A model generated the notes under the pieces. It was not told the origin of the DNA. It searched no databases and saw only the letters and a list, made by a program, of their open reading frames with translations. From the NCBI RefSeq assembly GCF_000003195.3, contig NC_012877.2:25563838-25627837 (forward strand): a stretch of DNA of 64,000 nt, in the 5' to 3' direction. Each line of letters begins with the position of its first letter. Positions within the stretch are counted from its first letter, which is position 1. The stretch is from Sorghum bicolor. Lineage: Eukaryota; Streptophyta; Magnoliopsida; Poales; Poaceae. The translations under genes and the position numbers were made by a program. Below are positions 31,391 through 43,782 of this stretch, piece after piece.

Positions 31391-32473
31391 TGGTATTGAC
31401 GCTAATTAACTCCAATTTTCAACCATCAACTATTCACAGAAGAGACCTAAAATGACTTATAAAGTAAGGTTATAGGGGTTTATTCTAATAAGTTCCATGA
31501 GTTGTGTTGTTCTCACTTGTCTTGTAGGATATTCAATATTTCACCATATAAAAGTATCTCAAGTGAACAATCTAAGTACACCATTGTAGAGAGCTCATCG
31601 AGACGATCGAGATAGACATATCATTTTCCATACTTGGAGCACCAGAGAGGAAGTCCTTGATGGATACGACTCGAAAGACTCTAAAAGATCCTATAACCAT
31701 CATCCATTACAAGACCCACTGACAAGATTCCACAGCTCTGTGAAATAATATTTTTTAGGGATTTATCTAGAAGCAGGGAAAGGAAAGAATCCATCCATGA
31801 CACGACTCGTTGCGCAAACAGATCGAAAAGAGGCACTAAAAGGATGTAGAAGATACCGGAAGACTCAGGAATGAAGCAGAAGACCGACGGTGGCCAGGTG
31901 GGGCTGGCCGGCCCCACATGCTAGGACGGCCAGCCTAAGCCCACCTAGAAGCCACCTCTCCTTCGTGTGACGGCCTCCAACCGACCTCTACGACGTATAT
32001 TGACCCCTGTTCTATGTCAGTTTGATCCAAGGGCTACGGTTCATCCCACCGTTCTATATAAGCGGAGGCAGACCTCCCCTAAAGCAGCAATCGATCAATC
32101 AATCCATCATAGTTCAATTTAGAGCTCCATCAACTAGGGCATAGCTAGAAACACAAGAATATGAATTAGAGGAGTCAAGCAACGCATGGATTTCAGATGG
32201 AGTCACGAGGAGGCTAGGTAAAGCCTTGTAATTGTTTCTTGTATTCAATATTGTTAATCTATTTGAGTTATTTGTCTTCTAGTTCATTATGTTTATTTTC
32301 TAGTTCATCTTTTGTTCTTCTAGTTCATCAATTAGATTGTCTAATTCATCTTGTTCTTGTTCTAGTTCGTCTAGTTCATTGTGTTCTTGTATAGTTCATG
32401 TTTTCCACTGGTTTTTATTCTAGTTCGTGTATGAGTCGAATACTTGATATGACTTGGTATAGTTATATATTTA
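31391..32473 (+). mobile_element. Athila-like LTR fragment, segment 1 (copy 1)
   Basis: Begins TGGTATTGACGCTAATTAAC (TGTTATTGACGC in copy 2), inserted in the chromovirus integrase. It has a TATA-like TATATAAG at 32,055-32,062 and a run of tandem-like TTCTAGTTCATC units at 32,275-32,400. It is split further by the Helitron, a MITE and an Athila-like element; the LTR sequence continues at 36,278-36,389 and 36,898-36,994. Confidence 0.65.
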
Positions 32474-32573
32474 TCTATACTATAATGGATCAATCAAAAC
32501 TATGCTAGGTACACCCAAGATTACATCCCCCGCTGAGAGAGTCTAGCCTTTATGCACCCAGAAAAATACACCC

Positions 32574-32982
32574 AGCAAATTAACTTTGTTAAAATCAAAT
32601 GCTAAAAAACATTCATTTGAACCTTCAAACCAATCCTATGGCCCTGATCCATTTCAGGCTTCAACGCAGGCTTCAACGCGCGGCATCGCCAGGCTTCAAA
32701 GGCGCAACGTCCACTACAAACACCTGCGATCGAACCCTGCTACCACCAAAAAAATTAAAATAATACACGCGCCGCGCAAAACCCTATGCCGGCGGCTCCA
32801 CACTTCTGAAGACGGCCTTCGACCACGCCGCCGCCACACAAGCCAGTTGCAGCCACGACCTTGCCTGGCCGCGTGCAGCCACTGGCGCTGGAGGTGGGGG
32901 AAGCGAGACGGGGTCAGGACTGGAGACGGCGGCAGCGGCGGCTCCATGCGCAGGGCTTTGATTTCAACAAAGTTAATTTGCT
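32574..32982. repeat. Inverted repeat inside Helitron C (arms 32,574-32,602 and 32,955-32,982)
   Basis: AGCAAATTAACTTTGTTAAA and the reverse complement of the right arm agree over about 28 bases with one or two mismatches, enclosing about 350 bp of GC-rich DNA. The copy 2 equivalents are near 45,509 and 45,890. Confidence 0.7.
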
Positions 32983-33215
32983 ACCGATTTGGGCGAAGGG
33001 CATGGGTGATGCAGACGCGTCCCTGACCCCCGCGTCCTCACGAAGCGGGAGGACCGTGACTCCTCTGCCTCCCACGACCGCCGCTCCATGGATCCAATGA
33101 CAACGACATCAACTGCATCCAGGGGCCCAAAGCCTCCTGTATCTCCTTCAAAGACTCCGTCTGCCCCTGCTAAGGCTACATGGTTGCCAAGAAGTACATG
33201 TACACCATCGAGTAC

Positions 33216-35500
33216 GTGAGTGCCCTCTGCACCGCTCTGCTCCTTTGTGATGATCCGATAGTAGTTTCTATCTGCTGCAGATAGTCTTGCTGTAATTAGG
33301 CGCAGTTTGGTGGCCAAATTGGGCTCAGATCTGGTTATATAAGTGATGGAGAAAATAAGCTAGGGTTAATTTGTTTGTTTTCTCCGGTTGAGATGAATTG
33401 AGCTGTGAAATTTGGGATATATATATAATATAATGCATCCTTGATTGAAATTGTGAGATGTAAAGTGTTGACGTCTTTGCTGTTACCCATCGTGTTAATT
33501 ATGGTTGTAGTGCTGTGATCTAGGTAGGTAGAATAAAAATTTCATGAGTTTCAGGTGATTGATTGATCCGATGATTTGGATACTGTCTCCTTAATGGGTT
33601 ACTGATATTTGGTCAAATGGAGCATTTGGAGCTTCCACTATTTTAAATTAATATCTCGATGACTCAAAGATAATTGGTCAACCATTGAAGAAGGTTGGAA
33701 GTTTGGCTATATGCATCGTTGAACTTTGGGCATTGTGAGGTTTCTCTTATCACTTTTCTTGTCAGATATAGCACTTGTAGTTCAGTGTACAATATGATGT
33801 ATATTTGACAAGAGAATCTATCTTTTGCAAACCGTTGTCTGACATTCGGCAATCTAAGCATGGCTGGTTCATGACCAAAGGCCTACCTGGATGATCATCT
33901 TTGCACTTGTCATTTTCTTGTCTTCATGGTCATGGAGGAGTCACCAAAATTTTGGAGAAATCAGCTATCATAAATTCCTGATAGTTTATTCTTTTTATAT
34001 GGCCATCAACTGTCCCCTTTGATTTTAAGATGTGTATAAATGATTTTTTATTTATTTTGTCTAGCATCAACTAATCTGCGTATTTATATGGTTCAAGAGG
34101 ATTAATTCCTACTGTCATGAACCTGCATTTCAATGCACAATTGTTTTATAGATTTCTTAGATTGATTCAAGTTCCTAACTTTTTTTTCTGCATGTTGCAG
34201 CAACTAGCTGATGGAGGGAAAGCCAAACAGAAGCATGAAAAACAAGCCCATGGGCGTCATTATATAGCGCCACCGTGGGTCAAAACGATGCGGCCGTATG
34301 ACAAATGATGGAGGAGCTTGTTGGCTTCCCCGCATACAATGATGGCGAGGGCCCTTCAGCTACTTCTGTGTCGACTTCGAGGGCCTGCAGCATCAGGTGC
34401 GTTGGTGATGTGCAAGCTATGGCTATGAAGTTAGGTGTTGGTTTCCAATGGTGTGTGCTTTTTTGGCAGATTGATGAGCTGGCCTTGCTCATAGGTAAAA
34501 CTGTTGAGATTATCCATTGTCGTGAGATCAAGCGAGTGGACAAAAGAATGACTCAGCATTAGTCATCTCTGAAGACACATTCATGCCCCCATGGGCTGAT
34601 TGTTGGCTTCTGCCTGCGATGTGTCTAGGTATATAAAAGGGATAATGAATCAACTTGGCCTTGTTGTTTGTGAAGATGTTGTTGGACTGTTGGTAACATA
34701 CTTGGCTGCTGGTGAGTTGGCCTTTGACAGTCCTCAAATTCTCTGCTTTTGGTTTGTTCCTTGGATTTAGGAATCATGCAATGATTCTACAGTAATAGTA
34801 TATAAGATCTAGCTGAAGTGTCTCTTGTTAAATTTGCTTCATAAACTTACAAGTCAACTCGAATGGTTGGTGCTTGTGGCTTGATTTCTAACCATTTGAC
34901 TTATGTTTAAGCTTTCTTTCTTACTGGTCTTGCTACACTATTAATTTTTTAGGAATCTTTGCCTCTGATGGTTTAGATCACAAGATAAGGCTGGTGAGAT
35001 TAAACATTCAGTTTTATTTTTTGGCAATAGCCTTCTTCGTTCGTCGTTCCAGTTGTCATGTCCTAACTATGTGTTTTTTTGCCATGAATCTTAATCTATC
35101 TTCCTCCATACCTATAAAGAAAGTCGTTTAGGACAACGACATGGTTTCCAAAACCTAACTTTGACTCTTTATTTTTGTGAAAATATTTATCAAAAAGTGA
35201 TATATGTATATTTTATGAAAGTATTTTTCAAGACAAATATATTCACATGGTTTTCACATTTCTAAACTCAACAACTTAAAAGTTATTCATGAAAAGTGCA
35301 AATTATTAAAAATTAAGCATTATATAAGTTGCCAATTATAGACATTTATTGAAAAACAAGGGTAGCAGTACAAAAGAAGACAAGTTGTAACCTCAGGGTA
35401 AATTATTAGAACCAAAGGCAAGTTATTATATAACTCACAAAGTTTTAGCAAATTGTATAATAATAATTTTTGGGGCATGTGTGCTTTGTGGAAGTCGGAG
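33216..35500. other. Interior of Helitron C, intron-like DNA
   Basis: AT-rich, with no recognisable coding apart from the short exon-like block at 34,201-34,401 (KQKHEKQAHGRHY in one frame). A pyrimidine tract and TTGCAG acceptor precede that block. Confidence 0.4.
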
Positions 35501-35509
35501 GGATTTTTT

Positions 35510-35990
35510 TTGCTGTAATGGTGGTGGCGGCAACGATCTGCGTGGATGACAAGGCTGCTTGCGCCACCGTGGAATGTGTGAGGATCGAGAAGCTGGATCC
35601 TGTTGCCTAGGGTTGATGGCCATGTCGGCGGCGGCGATCTGTGTGGATGGGAGACCGCCTGCACCATCGTGGAATGCGCAAGGATTGATAGGATCCCGCT
35701 GCCTAGGGATGACATGCATGGTGGCGATCCTCTGCCTCCTCCATCTTCTGTTAGGGCTAGAGCTGTGCCTGTGGTCCTGTGCACTTACCCTCCTCTCCTC
35801 CTCATGGTACATTTCTACCGTGACTATACACCGCCAAGCCCAACTCCTACTGATTTCTCTACACCAAATTCACAAGCTTTTGATTCTTTTTCAGGGCAGA
35901 TGGGATTGCTTATTATCGGCGCGAGCTTCCATGCCAGAAGGTTGTGACCTACCGACAAGGTGCTTTCGAAGAGGGGAATACAGGTGAGGC
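35510..35990 (+). other. Captured exon-like GC-rich block in Helitron C
   Basis: GC-rich and open in several frames. Between TTTTTCAG (ending about 35,897) and ATACAG|GTGAGG (about 35,982) one frame reads ADGIAYYRRELPCQKV, then VTYRQGAFEEGNTG. It has the balance of a real protein exon, but I do not recognise it. The ORFs of over 100 codons on both strands reflect GC bias and are not proposed as genes. Confidence 0.35.
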
Positions 35991-36248
35991 GTTGATTATG
36001 CTACAAAAGTGGTTTTGAGTTTGGTGCTCTCTAGATCATTTTGGTTCTTGCCACTTGCCGGACATTGAGGGATAAGGCTCCGTTAGTTCCAGATGACTTG
36101 TTATTAGATGGTTGAGCCGAGACAATTTTATTATGACTTGATATGTATAGGTATTTTTTAGATTATATACATGATCATATACAATTGTGTGAATCTTGAA
36201 CTATGAAAAAATTATTTAGTTATTTTCATGTACATTCTTGAAATAAAA

Positions 36249-36277
36249 CCGTAGCGTTAGCACGGGCACTATACTAG
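36249..36277 (+). other. Helitron C 3' terminus
   Basis: Hairpin CCGTAGCGTTAGCACGG plus CTAG|T. Closely similar to the Helitron A terminus. In copy 2 (49,181-49,209) the target T has become C. Confidence 0.85.
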
Positions 36278-36389
36278 TAATTATAATGTTTGTTGCCTAC
36301 ATTAATTATATGTTTAGTATAGTTGGATTAGCTTTGTGTTTATGCCCTTGTTTGTATAGCGCTTACCCTTTGAATTCACTGGTGGGTGA

Positions 36390-36897
36390 CAAAGAAAAAA
36401 TAGTGGGCTATAGCGGCGCTATAGCTGCTGGATAGGCTTGCCGCTAAGCTATTTGTATTTTTTCTACTATCATAACTTTCACCACTATTATGAGCTATGG
36501 CGCTGCTAAGTTGCATGTATTACAACAAATTTCACTGCTATAACACGCTATTGCGCCGCTAAGATAAATCTTCTCTGTCTGACTCTCAAAACTGTATCTT
36601 AGACTAGATTATCATTTATCATTTCAAACTAATTTGGTATTTTTGACAATAAAGCTTTCATGAACCATGCTGTAATGTCATATCGGTATTTTGTAATGTT
36701 ACCTAAACTTATGAAAACATATTTTTATTCATCAAAATTCATATTTACCATGTCTTTTTCATCAATTACTCATGTTTTTTCATGTATTTGTTTTATAAAA
36801 AATGCAATATGTCACAGCACCACTATAGCACTGCCATAGCTGCATAGCTGCTAAAAAAGTTGCCACTATTTTCAATAGCATGCTATTTTAAACTTTG
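36390..36897. mobile_element. hAT-type MITE, copy 1 (508 bp)
   Basis: Terminal inverted repeats CAAAGAAAAAATAG... and its complement ...CTATTTTAAACTTTG; the sub-terminal DNA is rich in GCTATAGC-like motifs. Flanking 8-mers GTGGGTGA (36,382-36,389) and CTGGGTGG (36,898-36,905) agree at 6 of 8 positions, fitting a decayed 8-bp hAT target duplication. No coding. It sits in the Athila-like LTR fragment. Confidence 0.65.
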
Positions 36898-36994
36898 CTG
36901 GGTGGTAGACGTTGTATAGCGTGGTGCTTAGACAATGCCTATCTACGAATGTACCCTATGTTCCTGGTCATGTGGTAGATCGCGAAGGTGACAG

Positions 36995-38650
36995 TGTTGA
37001 AATTTGCTACTGTCATCACTAAAAATAGAGATAAACCCAATCCCTAGCAACAACACCAGAAATGCACGATAAATAATTAACTTGTCAAATAGCAACTAAC
37101 CACTCAAACATTCCTAAACATGAGGAAGGTTGTCATCCCTAATTACATTGCTAGGAATTTAATATAAATCCACATGTTCTACTGCAACTAGACAGAGAAT
37201 AAAAGATATGAATATAATTATAAACTAAATGAGTTCTGCAAACGGACATATAATTATACCATTGTAGCATTTTACCTAGGAAAGTAACCAGGTTGTCGAT
37301 TTATATTTATACCACTAGGAAGGCTGAGTGTTAAACTATAATCTATTATATTGATAGGAAACTATATAGGATGAATAAATGATATGACCCAAGTCGTATA
37401 ATCTATTCATAACAGGCAAAGGTCACAAGATAATATAGATAAATAATAGTGATAGCATAATCATCAAGTATCATAATTAAGGATAATCATAAGGGCATCT
37501 ACTAGTCATAATAATAGTTAGCCAATGGATAAACTAGGGAGTTTAATCTAAGGTAATTCTAAAACTACGCTAATGAATAACTCTAATTAGTGCAATTACA
37601 TCTAGAAATCATCGTTAAGTCAACCCTATATCATAATTACATGTGAGGAGGCATCAACTAATGAGAGTTTTAAGACACAAGGGTCACCTCCTTCGCGACC
37701 GCGCCCATGCTTGTCCTACGTATGGAGAGTGGACTACAGAGGAACCAACGCAGCTGTCACCGCGGACTACCACACATCCCGGCACGTCAGGATGCACTCG
37801 TAGACAAATAAGATATCTAGACACCACGTCTACATATTGTCTATCATTTACCCAACGATCGATCATGTAAACGTTATACAAGCAATTACATGATTTCAAT
37901 AAGATGAAACCAACTATCCTAGACATATAATCAAAGTAGAAGATGACTAATGCAATTAAGAATATATGAATCTATTAAGAATAAAGTCTCCCTAATATAT
38001 AATTAAATACTATAAAGTAAGAACTAGATTTATTACTGAACTCTTGCGCTCTAGACCGACGCAGGGGTCCAGATCCCGATGAAGAACTAGATCTCCTCTA
38101 CTTCCAATCTAACTAACTAGAACTATGAGCTAGAAGGCTCTTGATGAACTTGAAGGCACTTGATGCTTGATGGCTTGAGGCCTTGATGAATAATCAAGTG
38201 GCTCTCTCCAGGGCAATCTACTTATGTATTTATAGTCCGGTGGGATGCGCGTGCGCCATAGGATCAAACTGACTTAACCAAGGGCCGAGATGCATTAGGA
38301 GAGGCGATGGAGGAAGCATGCGGAAGAGGGGGCCGAAACCCTAAAGGGGGGCACCGACCGGCGTTAGGGTGGGGCCAGCCGGCTCCACCTGGCAGCCACC
38401 AGGTCCCCCGTTGCTTCGGGTGCCTTCTCGATCCTTCCTGAGTCTTCTTGCGACGTTTCCCATGGCGGATAAGTTTTGTGTTTATTTTGCACCAGAGTCC
38501 CTCTTTTCAGCTTTTCTAAAATTCACCCTGGAAAATACAAAATATGCAATACTTGTGGAAATTGTCAGATAAAACCCTAGACTAGTGTGTTTTCATATTT
38601 TCCTTCAGGTCTAAAGTTATAATAAAAGTTAATGTTATCGACCGTCAACA
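36995..38650 (-). repeat. 3' LTR of the Athila-like element, copy 1
   Basis: Plus-orientation ends TGTTGAAATTTGC and CCGTCAACA; 1,656 bp, the same length as its duplicate at 49,927-51,582. Minus-strand TATA box (TATAAATA) at 38,227-38,234. Confidence 0.85.
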
Positions 38651-40860
38651 ATTCCCCCGAGCTTACCTTTTGCTAGTCCCTTGGCAAACCAAGCCTAAGT
38701 AGTATATGCATTTGGATCAAGAGTTGCCACAATGTTTTCATTCTTTCCAAGTACACATGCTCCCAAACAAAGTTTTCCTCTGGATTAGTTAATAACTGCT
38801 CTAATCTTCAAACTTACGCGTTTTACCCTTAACCATGGGGCTTTACAGCTTTTGCATGAGTCTTGAGCAATCAGAAGACAGAATAATCAGGTCAAGCACT
38901 ATGTCTCAGATTCTTTGTAGAACCATTAGTCTAGAGTTTTTATAAGTTTTCAGAATAAAACTTAGAGCTTAATTGTAAGACACCCTCAAGTCTCTCATTG
39001 TATGTGGTATTTATGGTTCTCCCTTGAGGCATTAATGATGTTATCCCTCCTATAGCTAAAAGTATATATATGGTAGAGCTTATAGGAGTGCTAATAACAA
39101 GGATAAGCATACTTGCAATGCATGTATTGTAAAGTCAACTAATGGATCCATAGAGAATCGAGGCATACAATCAAACCAAGGTGTGCATATGTATGGAATA
39201 TGGTGGATAGGTGCATTTGTGGTATTTGTGGCTAATTTATATTTCTTTGGAAATAGCTCTCTATTGAAACTTTTCAGGAAAAACATGGGCTATCTCTCTC
39301 TTTTTTTTAATTCAAGGAGGTGGGCATCTAGTACCCATTATTTTAATTATTTGGACACTTGTCCATCTTTTACTCCCTTTTCTTCTTTTATATTTTTGTA
39401 TAGCCACATGTATCCTTTGAATACGATAAATGATCAGAGAGGTGATAACAAGAACTTAGAACATTAAAGACAAGGGTTATCCTATAGGGTGATTGTTGGT
39501 GTTACTCCTAGTGTAGGAGAAAAACATGATTGATGAACATGGAAATGATTGCGATTACTCCTAGTGTAGGAATAATGCATATGTGAACTGGAGTGTGTAT
39601 GTGATCTTGGTTTTAAAAGCATGACAAGACTCTCGTAAGGTATACTACAAAGGTTGACTAAACTCAATGCAAAGCAAGCAGCATAATTGTGAAAAAGTTT
39701 TCCTAACTCTAAATGTGTATTATATATGGCTTTGGTAGGAATTTACTTTGTCATACAAGAGCTCATCATGTAGGATTTTGGGTTTTCAAAATAAATCTCC
39801 AGAACTTAGTAATGCTAGGAATAAGATAAATAGCAGCTTAGACTTTTAATGATCATATCAACCAACTACCTAGACTTAGCTCAAACTTATGCCTCCACAA
39901 GTTGCAGGTTCAGAGTAAATCTTCAAAGTAAAATAATAATGTCCAAAACTCGAGAAAATCTAAAGTTGGAATCTAGGTACTTGTAAAGAATAGAGCAACT
40001 ATTCACTATTTCCAAGGCAAAATTTTGATGTTAATCAATTTTTATTTAGCTCTAGTTTAAATTGACTCTAAACAGACTCTAACATCTAACTAATTATAAA
40101 CTCACAAAAAGACTCTTTGACTTTGTGGACCTTCATGTGCCCACATATTTTTGGTATTTTTATGACTGTATAGACTCGATAATCACTTAGGTACAATTAC
40201 TTAATAAATAGTGGATGCTCCTTCCCCCAAGCTAGATGGTTGCAATACTTGGCGTAGATGTCCTTTAGAGCGAGCTAGCTAGTAGCGAACCCGGTGGGTG
40301 CCATTGATAAACTCTCTCCTTGCTATGATGTTATTTCTACATAGTAATACTCCAACAAGAAAACCAAAACTCGAGGCTTGAATTTAATAAAAGGTTGGTG
40401 GTCAGCCAATTAGCAATTCATTATTCTTATGAGCCAATTTTAATGTTGTCTGATTTAACAGGATTTTACTTTTCTCTTCTTTTTTTGAATTTTCTATTTA
40501 TGATGCATGAAATAAATATGAATGCTATTTATTTATTTTTTATGCCACCACAGTAAATATTCCTAAGGGGTTGCCATGAGTATATTCACATTGGGCTTTG
40601 GTATTTATGATGCAGTAACTGAAGTAGTAAATATTTGTTTGTATTTTGTATTAATATGCCAAGAGAAATAAATATGCTACTAAGTGTACTAAAGCAAAAT
40701 TACTAATGCATGCTAATTTAACTAGATAACTACCATTCTGACCTTAAGGCTAGGGTACGGAATTTAAAGTCTTCTAACACGACTTTAGATGGCAGAGAGG
40801 ACTTACTCAGTGTGTTCATTGTCTGAATTAACCTCAGTCAACTTCCCGTCTTGTAGTGAT
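38651..40860 (-). other. 3' non-coding internal region of the Athila-like element, copy 1
   Basis: AT-rich, no coding recognised. This is where autonomous Athila elements would carry RT, integrase and env-like sequence; here these are absent. The duplicate is at about 51,583-53,790. Confidence 0.6.
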
Positions 40861-40877
40861 GCGTCACGTGCGTCTTT

Positions 40878-42490
40878 CTACCATCTTGCTTCTGTCTTTC
40901 TCGCTTCATCCTTCTCTAGTTCTAACTTTTCAGCTTTGTTCTCCTTTTCCCAGGCTTCTAATTGGGCTAAGATCTCCTCTTTCTCTTTCTTGGCAATTTG
41001 GTCCATCCTTTCAGCTTCTTCGGCCCACTCACTCCATCGGGGTGCTTGTGTGTTCTCTTCTTGCTCCGTGAAGCGAACTTCATATTTCACAATCTTCCCA
41101 GGAAAGTCTTCCCATCTGCAGTAAGGCTGGGCAACCTGACGGCGGGCTTAGCCTCTTCTCCTTTCCGGCAGGTAGGTTGAAGTGGATATGCCCTGATCCG
41201 ATGTAGATGTTGGCTTTGGCTGTGTAGAGGAACGGTCTTCCCAAGAGGATTGGGGACTCATCATCTCTCTGCATGTTAAGAACTAGAATCTCTATAGGTA
41301 TATATTGTTCTTGAATTCTTACCATTACATCCTTGACTGCTCCTTTCAGGAACCTTAATGATTGATCTGCTATCTGCAACTGTATATATGTTGGGTATTA
41401 AGGTAAGTCAAATAACTCATCATATACCTGTTTTGACATTACATTGCAGCCTGATCCAGTGTTACAAATGGTGTGGGGGAAGGTGGTGCTTTTGATTGTG
41501 CATTCAATGATTGGAACTCCTGGATCACCTCTCTTGATTGGAAATGGTTTGGGTAGCATATGATCATTCTCTGTGTTGAGAGCGATGATCAATTGAGTTG
41601 CTTCTGCAGGTGTATGCTTGGTCCTCCTCCGTCTTCTATTGTTTCTATTATTCTTCTTCTTCGGCATTGATTGATGTTCTGGCTTTCCTTGTTGGTAAAA
41701 TTGCTTCGGGGCTTCAGGACATGGTTCTTGAATTTGAATCTCTCCTTCTTGTCCTTGATGATAGGACCATCTTGGCGTACTCCACATAGATGATGGCTTT
41801 TGTTGTGCACAAGAATGGTCTATCCAAAATGATGGGTGCCTTCTCATCTACTCTTGTCTCCATGACCACGAAGTCAACTAGGACATAGATTGCCCCACTC
41901 TAATGACAACTTATTCTAGTACTCCCTCAGGGTAGCAAATGGACTGATCTGCAAGCTGCAAATGCATATTTGTGTACAACAGGGAATCATTTAATATTTT
42001 CTCATAAATTACCTTGGGCATGATGTTGACACTTGCGCCAAAGTCACAGATAGCCTTTGGAAAGCTGTGGCATCCTATGATGATTGGAATAACAGGTCTT
42101 CCAGGGTCTCCCATCTTCTCTGGTAGATAGTGGTCAATCCATTATGCAGCTGCAGGCTCAATATGATATTGGGTTGCATTGTGAATATCAACAAGGTTAG
42201 CAATTTCGAAATCTTCTGGTTGGCCTGGAATCTTGCCTTTTTCTAATGGAGGAACAGTAGCAACTAATTGAGCTAATTGTGATTCTAGCATTTTATTGAA
42301 ACTATGCTGATTCTTTATAGCAGAAGCAAAAGTATCCATCCTAGTATGTATGTTTTCCAAAGTTTTATCATTGAATGTTAGTTTCCTAGTCATTTGATCT
42401 AGTAGTTTGGATTTACTAACAACTAATTCTCTCATAAGCGAAAAGTTGTTATTAAAATTATTACCTTGGTAATTACCTTGTCGAGGTTGT
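40878..42490 (-). pseudogene. Athila-like gag C-terminus and two retropepsin-like domains, copy 1
   Basis: Same reading as the copy 2 entry (54,027-56,539) with the gag N-terminus missing. The first protease domain (GDPGRPVIPIIIGCHSF, CDFGASVN) is at 42,114-41,911. The second (GDPGVPIIECTIKS, CNTGSGCN) is at about 41,550-41,398 and 41,379-41,080. An added stop near 41,900 distinguishes this copy from copy 2. Confidence 0.75.
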
Positions 42491-42978
42491 CCACCCTAAA
42501 CTCCAACACCGATCACAGGATGAATCGTCCTTGTGACTAACAGTAGTAGGGATTCACCTGATGATGTAAGGAGGGCTGCAAAGCAGGCAAAATAACAGCG
42601 GCTGGCAACCTATCTTGGGTTAGCGTGGCGGCGAGAGATCACACAAGGCGGCTAGCAGAGGTAGCAATTCGAGTAATGTGGTGGCTTCGACTTGTTGTTT
42701 AGAAACAGTGGATAGGATAGCGGCGGAAACTAAGAACAACAATGGTGCAAATGAGCTACGACGATGAACACAATCAAAACCAGCAACTAGACTCAACCAC
42801 GGACACAAACTCAACAAAGCAAATCTGAAAACAAAATTGCAAGGCACAATGGGTGATAGGACAGCGGAAATTTAAACTATTTTTTTGGGCTTTTTGTGGA
42901 CTGTAGGTAATGAACAAATATGAATCTAAGGCAAATGAGATTGGACCTCGCGGTAAACCTGAGATATCTGATACCAAT

Positions 42979-43782
42979 TGATGAGGTTCAGGCCCGATCT
43001 TCCTAGAGGTAATTGGTAAATTTGATTTTTGCAGAACTCGACTTTGGCGATCCGGCTTCAAATCAACACGATTCGAATCCTGCAACCGTTACACCACTAC
43101 TCCGTTGGTTATCAACCAAGCACAACTTGATTGACCTCACTAAGAAGGCTGTTCCTGCAAGTGAATCGAAGAAGACAAGCAAGAAAGCATAAACACGCAA
43201 TCTGGAATTGCACATATGAATGACGCGAATATTCAAATGAGGGTTCAAGAACTCGGTTCCAAAGGACTAATCGACACAGTGGAGGAGATCAAGAACACGG
43301 GCCCTGAATCAGTGTAAAAGGATTTGTCACCACAGTTACAATGAACGATTCAGTTTCTCGATGGAAAACTGAACTCTAATCAAAACCCGAGTCTAAACAG
43401 CGGTGGCTGCGTGGAAAATAAAGGAGAAGTGACCTAGGGTTCGAGGCGACCAGGGGGAGGCGCCCACAACATGGGCTTAAGGCCCGAATTCGATACATGA
43501 CCAAGTTGGCCCAATATAGGTGACGCAACACCTTGTCGTGGAAATAAAGATTAATCCATAAAAGATCTGGAGCTGGGACCAGATCCAAAACGACGGCGTT
43601 GCCGTCCCCTTTCCAACGAGTCCAAGATCATCCCATTTCGATGTCGTATGAAGAAGTTATGACTAAAACACTGACGACATGTTTGCTGAATCCGAGAGTG
43701 ACGTGGTAGTTGATTTGAAGATGAATTGCAACTTGAAAAAGACGATGGTGTCAACATATCTAGCGTGGCGATGTCCTCATCA
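42979..43782 (-). repeat. Duplicated LTR of the gag-pro element
   Basis: Copy of 30,045-30,847. It lacks a partner LTR on its left because the duplication began inside the element, so this looks like a 5' LTR plus leader with no gag. Confidence 0.85.

Larger units (their letters stand above)
32474..36277 (+). mobile_element. Helitron C, copy 1 (3.8 kb, non-autonomous)
   Basis: 5' end A|TCTATACTATAATGG at 32,474; 3' end hairpin CCGTAGCGTTAGCACGG (36,249-36,265) and CTAG at 36,274-36,277 followed by T. Removing it rejoins an AT-rich LTR sequence (TATATTTA|TAATTATAATG) with no TSD, as expected for insertion between A and T. No Rep/helicase. Inside are GC-rich exon-like blocks: 32,640-33,215, ending at a GTGAGT donor; 34,201-34,401, between a TTGCAG acceptor and a GTGCGT donor; and 35,898-35,982. 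I cannot assign them to known genes. Confidence 0.8.
29561..42494. repeat. Tandem duplication, copy 1 (about 12.93 kb)
   Basis: Starting at CCTAAACTCCAACACCGATC, this block is repeated in direct orientation from 42,495. The offset is 12,934 bp at the left end, 12,935 at 32 kb, 12,932 at 34-36 kb and 12,929 at 39-41 kb, so the copies are collinear with only tiny indels. Copy 1 ends within the Athila-like gag at TCGAGGTTGTCCACCC, where the native sequence in copy 2 (55,410-55,435) continues TCGAGGTTGTTGGTTCCACC. Confidence 0.95.
36995..42494 (-). mobile_element. Athila-like gag-pro element, copy 1, truncated by the duplication junction
   Basis: Minus-strand element: 3' LTR at 36,995-38,650, PPT at about 38,651-38,664 (minus AGCTCGGGGGAAT), 3' non-coding region, and coding at 40,878-42,435. 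It is cut at 42,494, so the gag N-terminus, PBS and 5' LTR are missing. The GACAG target duplication is present on its left (36,990-36,994). See copy 2 for the complete element. Confidence 0.85.

Noticed and set aside
32586..33317. Overlapping ORFs of 77-146 codons on both strands in Helitron C
   Set aside because: GC-rich DNA keeps many frames open; no domain or motif is recognisable, and the duplicate copy shows no selective bias that I can see.
35320..35987. ORFs of 114-154 codons on both strands
   Set aside because: They overlap each other on opposite strands and lack recognisable domains; only the short splice-bounded block is kept as a possible captured exon.
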